DNA from: GCA-2697345 sp002697345
Lineage (GTDB): Bacteria; Pseudomonadota; Alphaproteobacteria; Rhodobacterales; Rhodobacteraceae
Direction: 5' to 3'
Assembly: GCA_943787605.1 (NCBI GenBank)
Contig: CALSNB010000001.1
Coordinates: 62,001-126,000, forward strand
DNA length: 64,000 bases
Below are positions 18,008 to 26,456 of the stretch, one piece after another (the stretch's first letter is position 1; each line of letters begins with the position of its first letter). The translations under genes were made by a program, and so were the position numbers. The notes under the pieces are model-generated. The model was not told the DNA's origin. It saw nothing but the letters and a program-made list of their open reading frames with translations, and made no database searches.

Positions 18008-18524
18008 ATGCGCATAGGTTTTATTGGACTAGGTGCGATGGGAGCAGCTACAACCTTAAATTTGATCTGTCCCGAGCCTGGAATACACTCAAAATAGGCG
18101 CAAGTGATAGTTGGTGCATGCATCATGACGCACCTTCAGTATTTACTGCCATTATGACTCGTCTTTTTCGTTAGACCTTTGCCAAAAAGACTAGCGGTTA
18201 ATAATGGTAGCCTGCGATGACGCTTGAACGACAGCACCAGTCATCCGGCTCGTTTATGATAAATTCGAAGAGGCCCAAGAAAAATATGGTGGCAACAAAA
18301 GTGAGCTTCATGTTGTCAAACTAGAAGAGGACGCTGCAGGAGTTTCCCTTCGTCTAGATGGTGATTGGACACCTCATTGGAAAAATAATGTGACTGCCCA
18401 AGTAACTCTTTCAAAAGCGTTTACATTGATCCGAGTAAATGAACATTTCTTGACAATATCTAAAGAATTTTTTTCCAAAGATACACTAATAATACTCCAA
18501 CAAATATCCAAAATATACGTTTAA
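18008..18524 (+). pseudogene. Decayed beta-hydroxyacid (3-hydroxyisobutyrate-type) dehydrogenase
   Basis: The left end reads MRIGFIGLGAMGAATTLNL from an ATG at 18008, an intact NAD-binding GxGxxG start of this family, then hits TAG after 29 codons. From 18240 another frame is open to TAA at 18522 and reads LVYDKFEEAQEKYGG and later DGDWTPHWKN, which looks like the C-terminal end of the same family. The two ends are only about 230 bases apart instead of the expected 700, and the stretch between has stops in all frames. An internal deletion plus frameshifts is the best explanation. An intact relative is at 35295-36161. Confidence 0.6.
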
Positions 18525-18725
18525 GCATTTTTATTTATCTTTCTTATAATATTTTTTCTTTAGGTAAAAACTGTGCCTAGATTGGAAATCATGATAATAA
18601 TTAATATAATATATGCAGATATAATATTTATTGATTCACTGGTGTCAAAGACAGGCTTTCAAGACTTTGATCTCAGCCGTTAGTAAGATTTTTTGACAAT
18701 GCTCACATAACATTTAAGAAACCTA

Positions 18726-18767
18726 GTGGCTTTAAAGAGGTAAAATAGTTCACCTCTTTAAAGCCAC
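18726..18767. terminator. Perfect 16-bp stem-loop
   Basis: The 16 bases at 18726-18741 are an exact inverted repeat of 18752-18767, with a 10-base loop. It lies 40 bases beyond the stop of the minus-strand NTF2-like gene. T-runs are weak on the minus side (TAGGTTTCTT) and absent on the plus side, yet the stem is the longest perfect one in the window. Termination or mRNA end protection for the NTF2-like gene is the likely role. Confidence 0.65.
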
Positions 18768-18808
18768 ATTAAACATCAAAAAAAGACATTTAGTTCACTA
18801 AGTTCATT

Positions 18809-19138
18809 TTAGCTGAGTAGAGTAGCACCAGTTTCCATACGAACAATTTTTCCGTCTTTTTTCATGATAACGCCCATAACGGCCTCTTTTGTGTCATCAG
18901 GGTAAGACATGAAATCGTGCATTACCAAGATATCATCATTTTCATAAACGCATCGCGATGAGTCTTGAACAAACTTTTCATTAGTCATCATACCTGTAGC
19001 CATAGACATCCAGTCACTTTTTGAAAACTCGTTACCTGTTTTGTGAAAAACAAAAACTGCATCTTCGTGAATAAGATTTGCATAAGAGTTAACATCTCTG
19101 TCAGCCATACTTTTTTGTAATTTATCATAAAGAGTCAT
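18809..19138 (-). CDS. Small NTF2/SnoaL-like protein
   Basis: A protein of 109 residues from the ATG at 19138 (115 from an ATG six codons upstream). The pattern of an N-terminal helix (LYDKLQKSMADRDVNSYANLIHEDAVFVFH), then alternating strands ending VMGVIMKKDGKIVRMETGATLL, is that of the NTF2-like fold, used by many small isomerases, hydrolases and binding proteins. No catalytic residue assignment is possible. It lies 52 bases after the small alpha/beta protein gene upstream, so the two are probably one transcript ended by the long hairpin downstream. Confidence 0.6.
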   Translation of the reverse strand: MTLYDKLQKSMADRDVNSYANLIHEDAVFVFHKTGNEFSKSDWMSMATGMMTNEKFVQDSSRCVYENDDILVMHDFMSYPDDTKEAVMGVIMKKDGKIVRMETGATLLS

Positions 19139-19190
19139 TATTTTTAATCCAATCATATTTTTTGTTAAAATTATATTTTAAAACAGTGAC

Positions 19191-19481
19191 TTAAGCGGTC
19201 CTAGTGAAAGCTTCATCACTCATAACGGTAATTGCGGTTGTTTCTAATAAGGCACCAGCGGCGGCTCTTTTGGCTTTTAAGCCTTCATGACCTCCAAATG
19301 CTTTCATTGCTTCAGGGGAATCAAAGTCTATTATGACCGTTAATTTGTTGTCATCATCTTTTTCTGTTCCTGCAAAAATGAGTTTAGCTCCAAGAGCATT
19401 TAGCTCTGCCTCATTTTCAAAAAACATTTCTTTCCATGGAGCAAGTCCACGAGAAAGGTCTTGGGTAAGTTTAACAAGCAT
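19191..19481 (-). CDS. Small ferredoxin-fold protein, DUF3764-like
   Basis: A 96-residue protein with the layout of a dimeric alpha/beta barrel: MLVKLTQDLSRGLAPWKEMFFENEAEL, a central LGAKLIFAGTEKDDDNKLTVIIDFDSPEAMKAF-like strand-helix region and a C-terminal TTAITVMSDEAF strand. This resembles DUF3764 or antibiotic-monooxygenase-type small proteins; exact family is uncertain. AGGAGATT precedes the ATG. A short palindrome (19501-19514) sits just upstream and may be its operator. It leads a two-gene unit with the NTF2-like gene. Confidence 0.6.
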   Translation of the reverse strand: MLVKLTQDLSRGLAPWKEMFFENEAELNALGAKLIFAGTEKDDDNKLTVIIDFDSPEAMKAFGGHEGLKAKRAAAGALLETTAITVMSDEAFTRTA

Positions 19482-19500
19482 ATTTAATCTCCTATATTTT

Positions 19501-19514
19501 ATACTGACCGGTAT
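19501..19514. promoter_or_regulatory. Imperfect palindrome upstream of DUF3764-like gene
   Basis: ATACTGACCGGTAT has outer arms ATAC/GTAT and a near-symmetric centre, a shape often bound by TetR-family repressors. It is 20 bases upstream of the minus-strand ATG at 19481. No TetR gene is in the window. Related 10-mers of pattern ACYGAYCRGT occur upstream of genes at 4379 and 37979. Confidence 0.35.
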
Positions 19515-19703
19515 TTTTAAGATCGAAAGATACGTAAATTATATTTATTACATAAAGTAAACCCACAGCTTTGCAACTTTGTTACAATTCAAAAAGTTAC
19601 CGATTGGATAGTTACATTACATTGTGATCGTTAGGGTAAATCTAAACCTAATAAAATCTAATTTCTTCTTCTATTCTTAGCGGATCTCTGTTACGATTTT
19701 AGA

Positions 19704-19808
19704 ATGGAAGAATTTTTAAATCAAATTATCGTGGGTGGGGTGATTGTTGTAATAGCGGTCGTTCTATATTTTTCAAAAGATAATAGCAGTAAAAGTAAGA
19801 AGAAGTAG
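19704..19808 (+). CDS. Predicted single-span small membrane protein (34 aa)
   Basis: MEEFLNQIIVGGVIVVIAVV begins the protein, a short acidic head followed by one hydrophobic segment (residues 8-23) and a lysine/serine-rich tail ending KSKKK. This layout, N-outside with a positively charged cytoplasmic end, is that of a real one-span small protein rather than random sequence. No ribosome site stands out, and it is flanked by a stem-loop at 19868. Function unknown. Confidence 0.5.
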   Translation: MEEFLNQIIVGGVIVVIAVVLYFSKDNSSKSKKK

Positions 19809-19867
19809 GCTAAAAGCAAATAAAAACCTCAGCACGCTAACAGAATCTTTTATTTAAACTTAAAATG

Positions 19868-19885
19868 GGCGGATGCTTTGCCGCC
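19868..19885. terminator. Short stem-loop between convergent small genes
   Basis: GGCGG at 19868-19872 pairs with CCGCC at 19881-19885 around an 8-base loop, followed by AAAATCTTATT on the plus strand and preceded by CATTTTAAG on the minus strand reading. It separates the small membrane protein gene from the convergent secreted-protein gene. Confidence 0.45.
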
Positions 19886-19905
19886 AAAATCTTATTAAAT
19901 TTGGT

Positions 19906-20154
19906 TTATACGTCCAAAAGCCTTAAAGCGGCTGCAAGAATATCTTCTGATAGTTGATGATCTCCATTTTTGTGTGCTTCTTCCCCTTTGGTTCTTAGCA
20001 TTTTTGCAGCTTCAATTATAGCCCCATGTTTAGTTATATCTAGTTCTGAAATTGCTTGATTCACATCACCAATTTTCATTGGGCACGAATATGAAAATGC
20101 AAATGAAGGGAACACTCCTAAAATCAAAATAAGTAGTAAAGTTTTGAGTTTCAT
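19906..20154 (-). CDS. Small secreted/periplasmic protein of unknown function
   Basis: From the ATG at 20154, preceded by AGGAGAAAATC, the protein has 82 residues. The first 22 are a signal peptide (MKLKTLLLILILGVFPSFAF), followed by a short mature helical region with one cysteine near its start (SYSCPMKIGDVNQAI) and a C-terminal repeat-like pair of helices (GEEAHKNGDHQLSEDILAAA). The Cys is not in a lipobox. Small periplasmic helical proteins of this type are frequent in marine alphaproteobacteria, with no known role. An upstream in-frame ATG at 20229 is less likely because it would hide the signal peptide. Confidence 0.65.
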   Translation of the reverse strand: MKLKTLLLILILGVFPSFAFSYSCPMKIGDVNQAISELDITKHGAIIEAAKMLRTKGEEAHKNGDHQLSEDILAAALRLLDV

Positions 20155-20392
20155 GATTTTCTCCTGAGTAAAATTATATGTATTCAATATACAGAAAAAG
20201 AATAATTTTAAATAGTGAGCAATTGTCACAGCAAAAAAGTTTTTGAATCTTTATGGCAGGAAACAAAGTTTGTTAAGATAGAGCCATTGTAACGGTTGGG
20301 TATCTCAAGTATTGAATTTTTCAAATTCTAATTAGCAATTAATCCCTTAGTCGACAAACGCTTGCATGTACTTTTTAAAAGGAGATATCCGT

Positions 20393-21463
20393 ATGCCACA
20401 GGCTAGTCCTCAAGACTTGAAAGATCTACCTCAAACACTAGTTGGACCTTCTGCATGGTTAGGAAAAGATATGGCGGCTAATCCCGATGCTTGGCTATAT
20501 AGTCTAACAGTGGAAGATATCAAAGATTTAGAAAATGCTGCTCAGTATTTCCTAAGTCTTGGTGTTGATATTGGTGAAATTACTAAAGAAACATTCCCAC
20601 TAACAACATTTCTAAAGCACATTAATAGTTTGCAAAATAAATTGTTAAAAGGAACTGGCGTAGAAGTCCTACGTGGTCTGCCCATTACAAATTATTCTCA
20701 AGAGTTTACTGCAACAATCTTTTGTGGGTTAGGGTCACATCTTGGAAGTGCTCGTTCGCAAAACTCTGATGGTCATATTTTAGGGCATGTTCGTGATATC
20801 GGTGCAGATCCAAACGACCCTAATAGTCGAATTTATCAAACTTGTGATCGTCAAACATTCCATACAGATAGTGCCGATGTCGTAGGCCTAGTTTGCATCA
20901 AAGAAGCCAAAGAAGGTGGACGATCATTATTAGTAAGTGCTGAGTCCATTTATAACCGCATGAAGTTAGAATGCCCTGATTTGTTAGAAAAACTATTTGA
21001 TCCTATCGCCACAGATCGTCGTGGAGAAATTCCTGAGGGTGCGAAGCCATTTATGGAAATACCTGTTTTAAATTGGAACCAAGGATATCTAACTGTTTTC
21101 TATCAAAGACAATATATAGATAGTGCGCAAAGGTTCGAGGGAGCGATGCGACTAACTGCTGAGCATATTGAAGCGCTAGATATGTTTGACTCGTTGGCAA
21201 ATAATCCTGATCTTTGCTTCGGTATGCAGTTGGAGCCAGGAGATATGCAATTCGTGTATAATCATTCTCAGTTGCATGATCGCACTGGGTTTTTAGATTG
21301 GCCAGATCCTAAAGAGCGACGTCATTTAATGCGTTTATGGTTGTCTATGGAGGGTGATCGCCCTTTACCAGATTGTTACAAAGAACGTTATGGCTCGATT
21401 GAAGTTGGTAATCGTGGTGGTATCATCACGAAAGAAACTAAATTGCATGCACCCTTAGATTAA
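20393..21463 (+). CDS. TauD/TfdA-family 2-oxoglutarate-dependent dioxygenase (paralogue 1)
   Basis: A 356-residue Fe(II)/2-oxoglutarate oxygenase, from an ATG with AGGAGA 8 bases upstream; an ATG at 20366 lies before that ribosome site and is rejected. The iron ligands are His157-x-Asp159 in TFHTDSADVVGL and a distal His in the YNHSQLHDRTGF block, with a C-terminal Arg for oxoglutarate in RHLMRLWLS. These enzymes hydroxylate a small substrate, often at C-S, C-O or C-N bonds. It shares blocks such as RQYI-x2-AQRF and IEALDM with the gene at 24741, with a TRAP transporter between them, so both probably act on the imported compound. Confidence 0.85.
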   Translation: MPQASPQDLKDLPQTLVGPSAWLGKDMAANPDAWLYSLTVEDIKDLENAAQYFLSLGVDIGEITKETFPLTTFLKHINSLQNKLLKGTGVEVLRGLPITNYSQEFTATIFCGLGSHLGSARSQNSDGHILGHVRDIGADPNDPNSRIYQTCDRQTFHTDSADVVGLVCIKEAKEGGRSLLVSAESIYNRMKLECPDLLEKLFDPIATDRRGEIPEGAKPFMEIPVLNWNQGYLTVFYQRQYIDSAQRFEGAMRLTAEHIEALDMFDSLANNPDLCFGMQLEPGDMQFVYNHSQLHDRTGFLDWPDPKERRHLMRLWLSMEGDRPLPDCYKERYGSIEVGNRGGIITKETKLHAPLD

Positions 21464-21814
21464 GGCTAGCCCTACGCATAGTGGAAGCAAAATCTATTGA
21501 ATAAGTTTCAATGACTTAAATCAAATGTGAAGGCCAGGTCCACAAAAATTTTGTACTTTTTCCTGTTTGTCTAAGAGTTTACTTACTTTGGTTTTTCAAA
21601 GGTATAATCGAGTACTGATTTTAAATTTCCAAAAAAATATATGCTTTATATATAGATAAAATTTTATCTATAAACCATATTATTTTCACTTGTAAACTCT
21701 ACTAACTAAGGAGATCCTGTGGGTTCATAGTGTTAAGTAAGTAACAATAATATTTATTAGTTATTTGTTAATAATCACGTATTAATACCTTTATTTCTGG
21801 GAGGAATATTAAAG
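21464..21814 (+). promoter_or_regulatory. Gap with a perfect 22-bp palindrome upstream of the TRAP operon
   Basis: No gene is visible. At 21651-21672 an AT-rich 22-bp sequence is exactly self-complementary with no loop, two 11-base arms starting TATAGATAAAA. It lies about 140 bases before dctP. Its lack of loop favours a protein-binding site over a terminator. The dctP promoter and a GGAGG ribosome site at about 21800 follow. Confidence 0.4.
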
Positions 21815-22816
21815 ATGATGAAATTTATATATTTTAAGCTAGTATTAGTGGTTGGCCTGTTAGCTTCGCCCACATTTGCCGCGGAAGAGTATTTAGCCCG
21901 AATATCAGGCCATTGGTCACCTACACACCAGAGTGCTATCCACTCACAACTTTTTGCTGACGAAGTAACAAAAAGATCAAATGGAAGATTAAAAGTTGAG
22001 TTTTACCCCTCAAAACAACTCTTTGATATTAGGAGTGTAATGGGTGGTGTTACTTCAGGAGCCGTGGAAATGGGCGGTATAGTAGGAGTTGTAAGTTTTC
22101 CAAAAATTAATAAAAACTTTAGTGTTGCATCGTTTCCAGGGTTGTTTGGGTCTTACGATGAGCAAAGACGGTTTTTCTTAGAAGATAAGACAGGTAGTGA
22201 AATATGGAATAATATTACTAAAAAAAGTAATACAAAACTCATTATGTATAATCCGGTTGGTCCGATTATGACCTTTAGTGGTGCACGAGAGTTAACTGGG
22301 ATAGACGTAATGAAGGGTCTTAAAGCAAGAGCGCTTTTAGGAAGTGAAAGGCCAATGTGGAAAGCAATGGAAGCGTCTATTGTCTCTTTGAAAACAGGTG
22401 AGGTTTATACAGCGTTACAAACTGGGATGATTGACACAATCAATACTCCTCCGGGAAGCGTTGAGGCTTACAGCTGGTGGGAACATCTTAAGTATGCTCA
22501 AAAACCGTACCAGTATTATGCTGATGCATATATTATGGCAAATGCAACTTGGTTTGATAGCTTGCCAAAAGATCTTCAAGATCTTCTTATGACTGTTGGT
22601 GCAGAGATAGGTAAGAAGGCAACAGATACAATCTTTGACGCTGGTGAAAATTCTCTTAAGAAATTCCAAGCAATGGGTGGGATTGTCACGACACTAAGTG
22701 GTGCAGAGAAAGCTAAGTTCGATAAACTGATGAACGAGGTTGTTTTACCAGACATGGCGGATCAGTTCGATGCAAGCGCTTTGAAAGCGGCACAAGCTTT
22801 TGTAGCTAGTCAGTAA
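21815..22816 (+). CDS. dctP: TRAP transporter solute-binding subunit (DctP family)
   Basis: A 333-residue periplasmic receptor with an N-terminal signal peptide ending in TFAAEE (cleavage near residue 22). Blocks HSQLFADEVTKRSNGRLKVEFYPSKQL-like (split by family positions), GAVEMGG, and YADAYIMANATWFDSLPKD are those of the DctP family, which bind organic acids and other anions via a conserved Arg. Small and large membrane subunits follow, so the importer is complete. A strong stem-loop separates it from dctQ. The substrate is unknown; the flanking dioxygenases suggest a sulfonate, phenoxy or amino-acid-like compound. Confidence 0.88.
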   Translation: MMKFIYFKLVLVVGLLASPTFAAEEYLARISGHWSPTHQSAIHSQLFADEVTKRSNGRLKVEFYPSKQLFDIRSVMGGVTSGAVEMGGIVGVVSFPKINKNFSVASFPGLFGSYDEQRRFFLEDKTGSEIWNNITKKSNTKLIMYNPVGPIMTFSGARELTGIDVMKGLKARALLGSERPMWKAMEASIVSLKTGEVYTALQTGMIDTINTPPGSVEAYSWWEHLKYAQKPYQYYADAYIMANATWFDSLPKDLQDLLMTVGAEIGKKATDTIFDAGENSLKKFQAMGGIVTTLSGAEKAKFDKLMNEVVLPDMADQFDASALKAAQAFVASQ

Positions 22817-22825
22817 GATATAACA

Positions 22826-22854
22826 AATGGCTCCTCATAGATTGAGGGGCCATT
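22826..22854 (+). terminator. Intra-operon terminator between dctP and dctQ
   Basis: AATGGCTCCTCA at 22826-22837 pairs with TGAGGGGCCATT at 22843-22854 (one wobble pair, 5-base loop) and is followed by TTT. It is a good intrinsic terminator. Positioned between the receptor gene and the membrane subunits, it should lower dctQM expression relative to dctP. Confidence 0.8.
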
Positions 22855-22863
22855 TTTATAAAC

Positions 22864-23385
22864 ATGATTAATTTTTTTTTAAAGCCTTTAGAGAAATTTA
22901 ACAAAATTGTCTCCCAATGTGTTTTTGCTTTAGCGACAACTCTTATTGGATTGATTGTTCTTGCGCTGACAATGAGTGCGGTGACAAGATATGTTTCAGG
23001 TAATGGCTATGACTGGTTTATTGAGTTACCTCCAGCTATGGTTACCTGGTTAGTCTTTCCTCTGCTAGGTCCTTTATTTAAGTCTGGGCAACATATATCT
23101 GTAGATTTTGTAACCGTTTTTCTAAATAAGGCACAGGTATCCTTTCTAAAATTTTTAACTCATATTACAGCTTTCATAGCAGCCATAATTTTCACTCAGG
23201 CTGGGATAGAAGCTACCCAATTATTCATACAACTAGGTGAAACGATGGAATTAGAAATAGAGATTCCGGTTTGGTGGATTTATTTGGCGTTCCCTGTTGG
23301 TTTTATTATTTTGGGCTTAATCTCGTTGGAATTAATACTGTTGGATATTAAAACATTTTTTTCAAAAAGTTTTGGGAACCTTTAA
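22864..23385 (+). CDS. dctQ: TRAP transporter small membrane subunit (DctQ family)
   Basis: A 173-residue membrane protein with four transmembrane segments, the DctQ layout. RYVSGNGYDWFIELPPAMVTWLVFPLLG holds the family's tryptophan- and proline-rich block around the second helix (given here in part), and the last helix is near IYLAFPVGFIILGL. It forms the membrane complex with DctM, which starts 3 bases after its stop. Confidence 0.85.
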   Translation: MINFFLKPLEKFNKIVSQCVFALATTLIGLIVLALTMSAVTRYVSGNGYDWFIELPPAMVTWLVFPLLGPLFKSGQHISVDFVTVFLNKAQVSFLKFLTHITAFIAAIIFTQAGIEATQLFIQLGETMELEIEIPVWWIYLAFPVGFIILGLISLELILLDIKTFFSKSFGNL

Positions 23386-23388
23386 AAT

Positions 23389-24657
23389 ATGTATATATTT
23401 TCTTTAGCCTTATCGACTTTTTTTCTAGCCATATCTTTACCAATATTCTTAGTTTTTGCTATTGGTAGTTCTGTTGCAGCGATTTGGGGACTTAATTTAC
23501 CGTGGTCTACTCTTATACAAATCTCATTTCAAGCGTTAGCAAAGCATGTATTGATTGCGGTCCCCTTATTTATTTTTGCTGGAATGGCAATGTTACGCGG
23601 TGGTGCAGCATCAAGGTTGGTATCGTTTGCAACGGCTTTGGTAGGCCATTGGCCTGGTGGCCTGGGAATAGCAATGGTTATAGCAATGGGTTTCTTTGCT
23701 GCATTTTGTGGATCTATCCTGGCAGCTATAACTGCAGTTGGCACAATTATGATGCCAAAAATGATCGAGCAAGGCTATCCTAAGCCTTTTGTTGTTGTGC
23801 TAGCAGCATCTGCTGCACTTTTGGAAGCACTTATCCCTCCTTCAAATGCAGCAATACTATTTAGTGCATTGACTAATGTTCCAGTGTCTCAAACTTTTGC
23901 TGCTGGTATTGTGCCAGGTCTTATTCTCTTGGTATTAATGATTGTTCTAGTTCTCATAAAATGTAGAAATATTAAGAGCCCAGAAAGGGTCTCTAATTAT
24001 GGTAAGTTAACTGCTGGTATAAAAGCACTCCCAGCTTTGTTTACACCTATTATTATCCTTGGGGGTATATATGCAGGGCTCCTCACCCCTGCGGAGTCAG
24101 CGGCCGTTGCCGGGGTGTGGGCAATCATTATGGGAGCGGTTATCTATAGAGAGCTAACGATAAGCTCTTTAATTCTATGCCTTAGAGAAACAGCTTCAAT
24201 TACTGCAGTTATTTTCTCTATTATAGCTACAGCAACGTTCTTGAGTGTAGTCTTGACTTACACACAAGTTCCACAAAAATTAATTTTATATTTTACCGAG
24301 ATGGGAGCTGGGATTTGGTTTTTTTGGTTATCTCTGGCCATAATATGTCTTATTTTAGGAACGTTTATTGAAATTGTACCAGTGTTTTATTTAACAGTTC
24401 CAATTTTTGCTGCACTTATAATTTCGTTAAACCAAAGCTTATTGCATCTATATGTTGTTTTTGTTGCATTTGCAGGTATTGGGATGATCACACCACCCGT
24501 ATGTGTTGGTATTTACACTTCAGCGGGTGTGATAAAAGAAAATCCAGGAAATGCTTTTAAAGAGGTGCCATTGTTCGTCTTTGTAGGAATAATATATGGA
24601 ATATTAATGATTATATTCCCGGCAGCATCAACATGGTTGCCAAATGTATTACGATGA
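23389..24657 (+). CDS. dctM: TRAP transporter large membrane subunit (DctM family)
   Basis: A 422-residue polytopic protein with about 12 transmembrane segments, the sodium-coupled translocation subunit of the TRAP importer. Family blocks include FAAFCGSILAAITAVGTIMMP, IPPSNAAILFS, LTPAESAAVAGVWAI and ITPPVCVGIYTSAGV in order, all intact. Length is normal (about 425). It follows dctQ closely and precedes the second TauD-like gene by 83 bases. Confidence 0.92.
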   Translation: MYIFSLALSTFFLAISLPIFLVFAIGSSVAAIWGLNLPWSTLIQISFQALAKHVLIAVPLFIFAGMAMLRGGAASRLVSFATALVGHWPGGLGIAMVIAMGFFAAFCGSILAAITAVGTIMMPKMIEQGYPKPFVVVLAASAALLEALIPPSNAAILFSALTNVPVSQTFAAGIVPGLILLVLMIVLVLIKCRNIKSPERVSNYGKLTAGIKALPALFTPIIILGGIYAGLLTPAESAAVAGVWAIIMGAVIYRELTISSLILCLRETASITAVIFSIIATATFLSVVLTYTQVPQKLILYFTEMGAGIWFFWLSLAIICLILGTFIEIVPVFYLTVPIFAALIISLNQSLLHLYVVFVAFAGIGMITPPVCVGIYTSAGVIKENPGNAFKEVPLFVFVGIIYGILMIIFPAASTWLPNVLR

Positions 24658-24740
24658 ACTTATTTAAGAATTTCTATTTAAGAGAGCTCAATTTGACCTG
24701 TTTGTTGCTCTGACTGTTTCAAGGCTTTTAGGAGAGGCAT

Positions 24741-25760
24741 ATGCACAAAAATATCTTAACTGGAGAATGGAAAGTATCAGATTTAAATATAAAAAAAGAC
24801 TGGATCTTCGAGCTTCAAGAAAATGATCAAAAGGAGCTTATAGATGCAACCAATCAAGCTATTAAATCAAAAAAAGAATTATTCGATCTTAAAGCTTCTG
24901 ATTTCCCATTAAATAAGTTCAAAAAGAAAATAGACTTAGCAAAGCATCAACTCGGAAAAGGTTTAGGTTTCGCTATATTGCGAAACTTACCAATTAAAAA
25001 CTTTAGTGATAATGATGTGAAAATAATGTTTTGGGGTATTGGACAGTATTTTGGGTTTCCTGAACCTCAAGATAAAGCGGGTTCACTACTCCACGTGGTT
25101 ACTGATACAGGCGCCACAGTAAAAAATTCAGATAACATTAGAGGCTTTCAAACCAATCAAGAACTACAGTTTCATACTGACGGAGGCGATGCCTTTGGGC
25201 TTCTATGCGTTCGGCCTGCAAAAAAAGGAGGCCTTTCAAAACTTGTGTCTTCTGTAGCTATCTTCAAAGAGATAGAAAGGTTACGTCCAGATTTGGCGCA
25301 TGAATTACAAGAAAATTTTCATTTTGATACTCGCGCCCAAAATCCTAATGAAAACAAATCCCAAAATGTTCCAGTATTCATAAAACATGACGGTTTGGTT
25401 TCGGCCCTATACAAAAGACAATATATTGAAACAGCGCAACGGTTTTCGGATATCCCTAAGTTGACGACAAAACAGATCGAGGCACTTGATATGGTTGATA
25501 GTCTTTGCAACGATGCAGAGTTCTGCTTTGATATCAAATTAAAACCCGGGGATATGGAAATTGCAAATAATGCTACTACCTTTCATTCACGTGAAAACTA
25601 CCAGGACTACGACGATATTAATAAAAGACGTTGTATGCTAAGGCTATGGCTTTCGCTTTATGATGGTCGTCCACTTCCAGATGCATATGAGGATACACGA
25701 GAATGGGCTGCAACGTTCCAACGTCGAAAAGAGATTAAGAATTTCATCAAACCTATTTAA
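24741..25760 (+). CDS. TauD/TfdA-family 2-oxoglutarate-dependent dioxygenase (paralogue 2)
   Basis: A 339-residue Fe(II)/2-oxoglutarate oxygenase with ligands His145-x-Asp147 (QFHTDGGDAFGLL), a distal His in NATTFHSRENY, and the C-terminal Arg block CMLRLWLSLYD. It aligns with the enzyme at 20393: RQYI-x2-AQRF, TxxxIEALDMxDSL and PGDMEI recur in order, so the two are paralogues that flank the transporter. AGGAGAGG precedes the ATG. Two different steps on the imported substrate, or two related substrates, are possible; nothing in the sequence decides. Confidence 0.85.
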   Translation: MHKNILTGEWKVSDLNIKKDWIFELQENDQKELIDATNQAIKSKKELFDLKASDFPLNKFKKKIDLAKHQLGKGLGFAILRNLPIKNFSDNDVKIMFWGIGQYFGFPEPQDKAGSLLHVVTDTGATVKNSDNIRGFQTNQELQFHTDGGDAFGLLCVRPAKKGGLSKLVSSVAIFKEIERLRPDLAHELQENFHFDTRAQNPNENKSQNVPVFIKHDGLVSALYKRQYIETAQRFSDIPKLTTKQIEALDMVDSLCNDAEFCFDIKLKPGDMEIANNATTFHSRENYQDYDDINKRRCMLRLWLSLYDGRPLPDAYEDTREWAATFQRRKEIKNFIKPI

Positions 25761-25923
25761 TTAAAAAAACAAAAAGTGTTTTAAAGGATTGGTCACTCTC
25801 AAAAAAAAAGAGGTTGTTAATTATGTTGAGTGATCCAGTAGAACCAAAAAATGCTATATGATCAATCACTGCTGCACTTACTAATTGTCCAACCAGAACA
25901 AAAACCCAAAAGCAATTTTTCAT
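25753..25923 (-). pseudogene. Possible remnant of a YdcZ/DUF606-type small membrane transporter
   Basis: A 56-codon minus-strand frame runs from ATG 25923 to TAG 25755-25753 and overlaps the end of the dioxygenase gene. It contains FVLVGQLVSAAVIDHIAFFG, close to the GQL-x-SL-x-IDHFG-x-FG signature seen near the C-terminus of YdcZ-type (DMT) transporters. A whole domain has about 140 residues, so this would be a truncated end. The 226-base gap is otherwise without a gene. Confidence 0.35.
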
Positions 25924-25986
25924 AACTTTTTTATGTTTTACTTCTAATAAACAAAATTATAGATACCAAAGAAAAAGGAATTAAAA

Positions 25987-26406
25987 ATGATTGAGAACTT
26001 TAATAACATATACTTATTTTTACTTTTTATTTTTGCCTGTATTTTTACTCCGGGCTTTTATGCCGCCGCGCAACTTTGGGAGTCTAAAAAGGTATTGGAA
26101 AGGTATGGAATTGACGAGTCTGCGACATTAATTGCCAGATTTGCTGCATGTTGGCCCACGGCAGAAGCTTTGGTGGCTTTGTTAATACTTTTTATAGGTC
26201 CCCAAGGTAACTGGGCATTTTTCACGTTTGGTGTTATTGTTTTTGGTGCCAGCACAATTTACAATACTTTGTCATATTTCAATATAGCTTTAACTCTGGG
26301 ACGCGGTAAATATAAAGTTTTACCTGAGGCAATGTATGCCTCAATATTTAAGTTGGCTGTATATTTAATATTATTAATTTCTTTATCTGATAAGTTATTT
26401 TTGTAA
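25987..26406 (+). CDS. Small four-helix membrane protein upstream of the LuxE/LuxC pair
   Basis: 139 residues with four hydrophobic segments: about 8-27, 55-72, 77-95 and 115-137. I do not recognise the family; it looks vaguely like small DoxX- or DUF-type membrane proteins but has no diagnostic residues. AAAAAGGAATT is its ribosome site. It lies 50 bases before the LuxE-like gene on the same strand and may be the first gene of the unit that ends with proteorhodopsin. A role in handling a lipid or retinoid at the membrane would fit its place, but this is only inference. Confidence 0.6.
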   Translation: MIENFNNIYLFLLFIFACIFTPGFYAAAQLWESKKVLERYGIDESATLIARFAACWPTAEALVALLILFIGPQGNWAFFTFGVIVFGASTIYNTLSYFNIALTLGRGKYKVLPEAMYASIFKLAVYLILLISLSDKLFL

Positions 26407-26456
26407 CTACGTTAATTGTTTTAAATATGAATATTTTATAGAATAGGGATTCAGTA

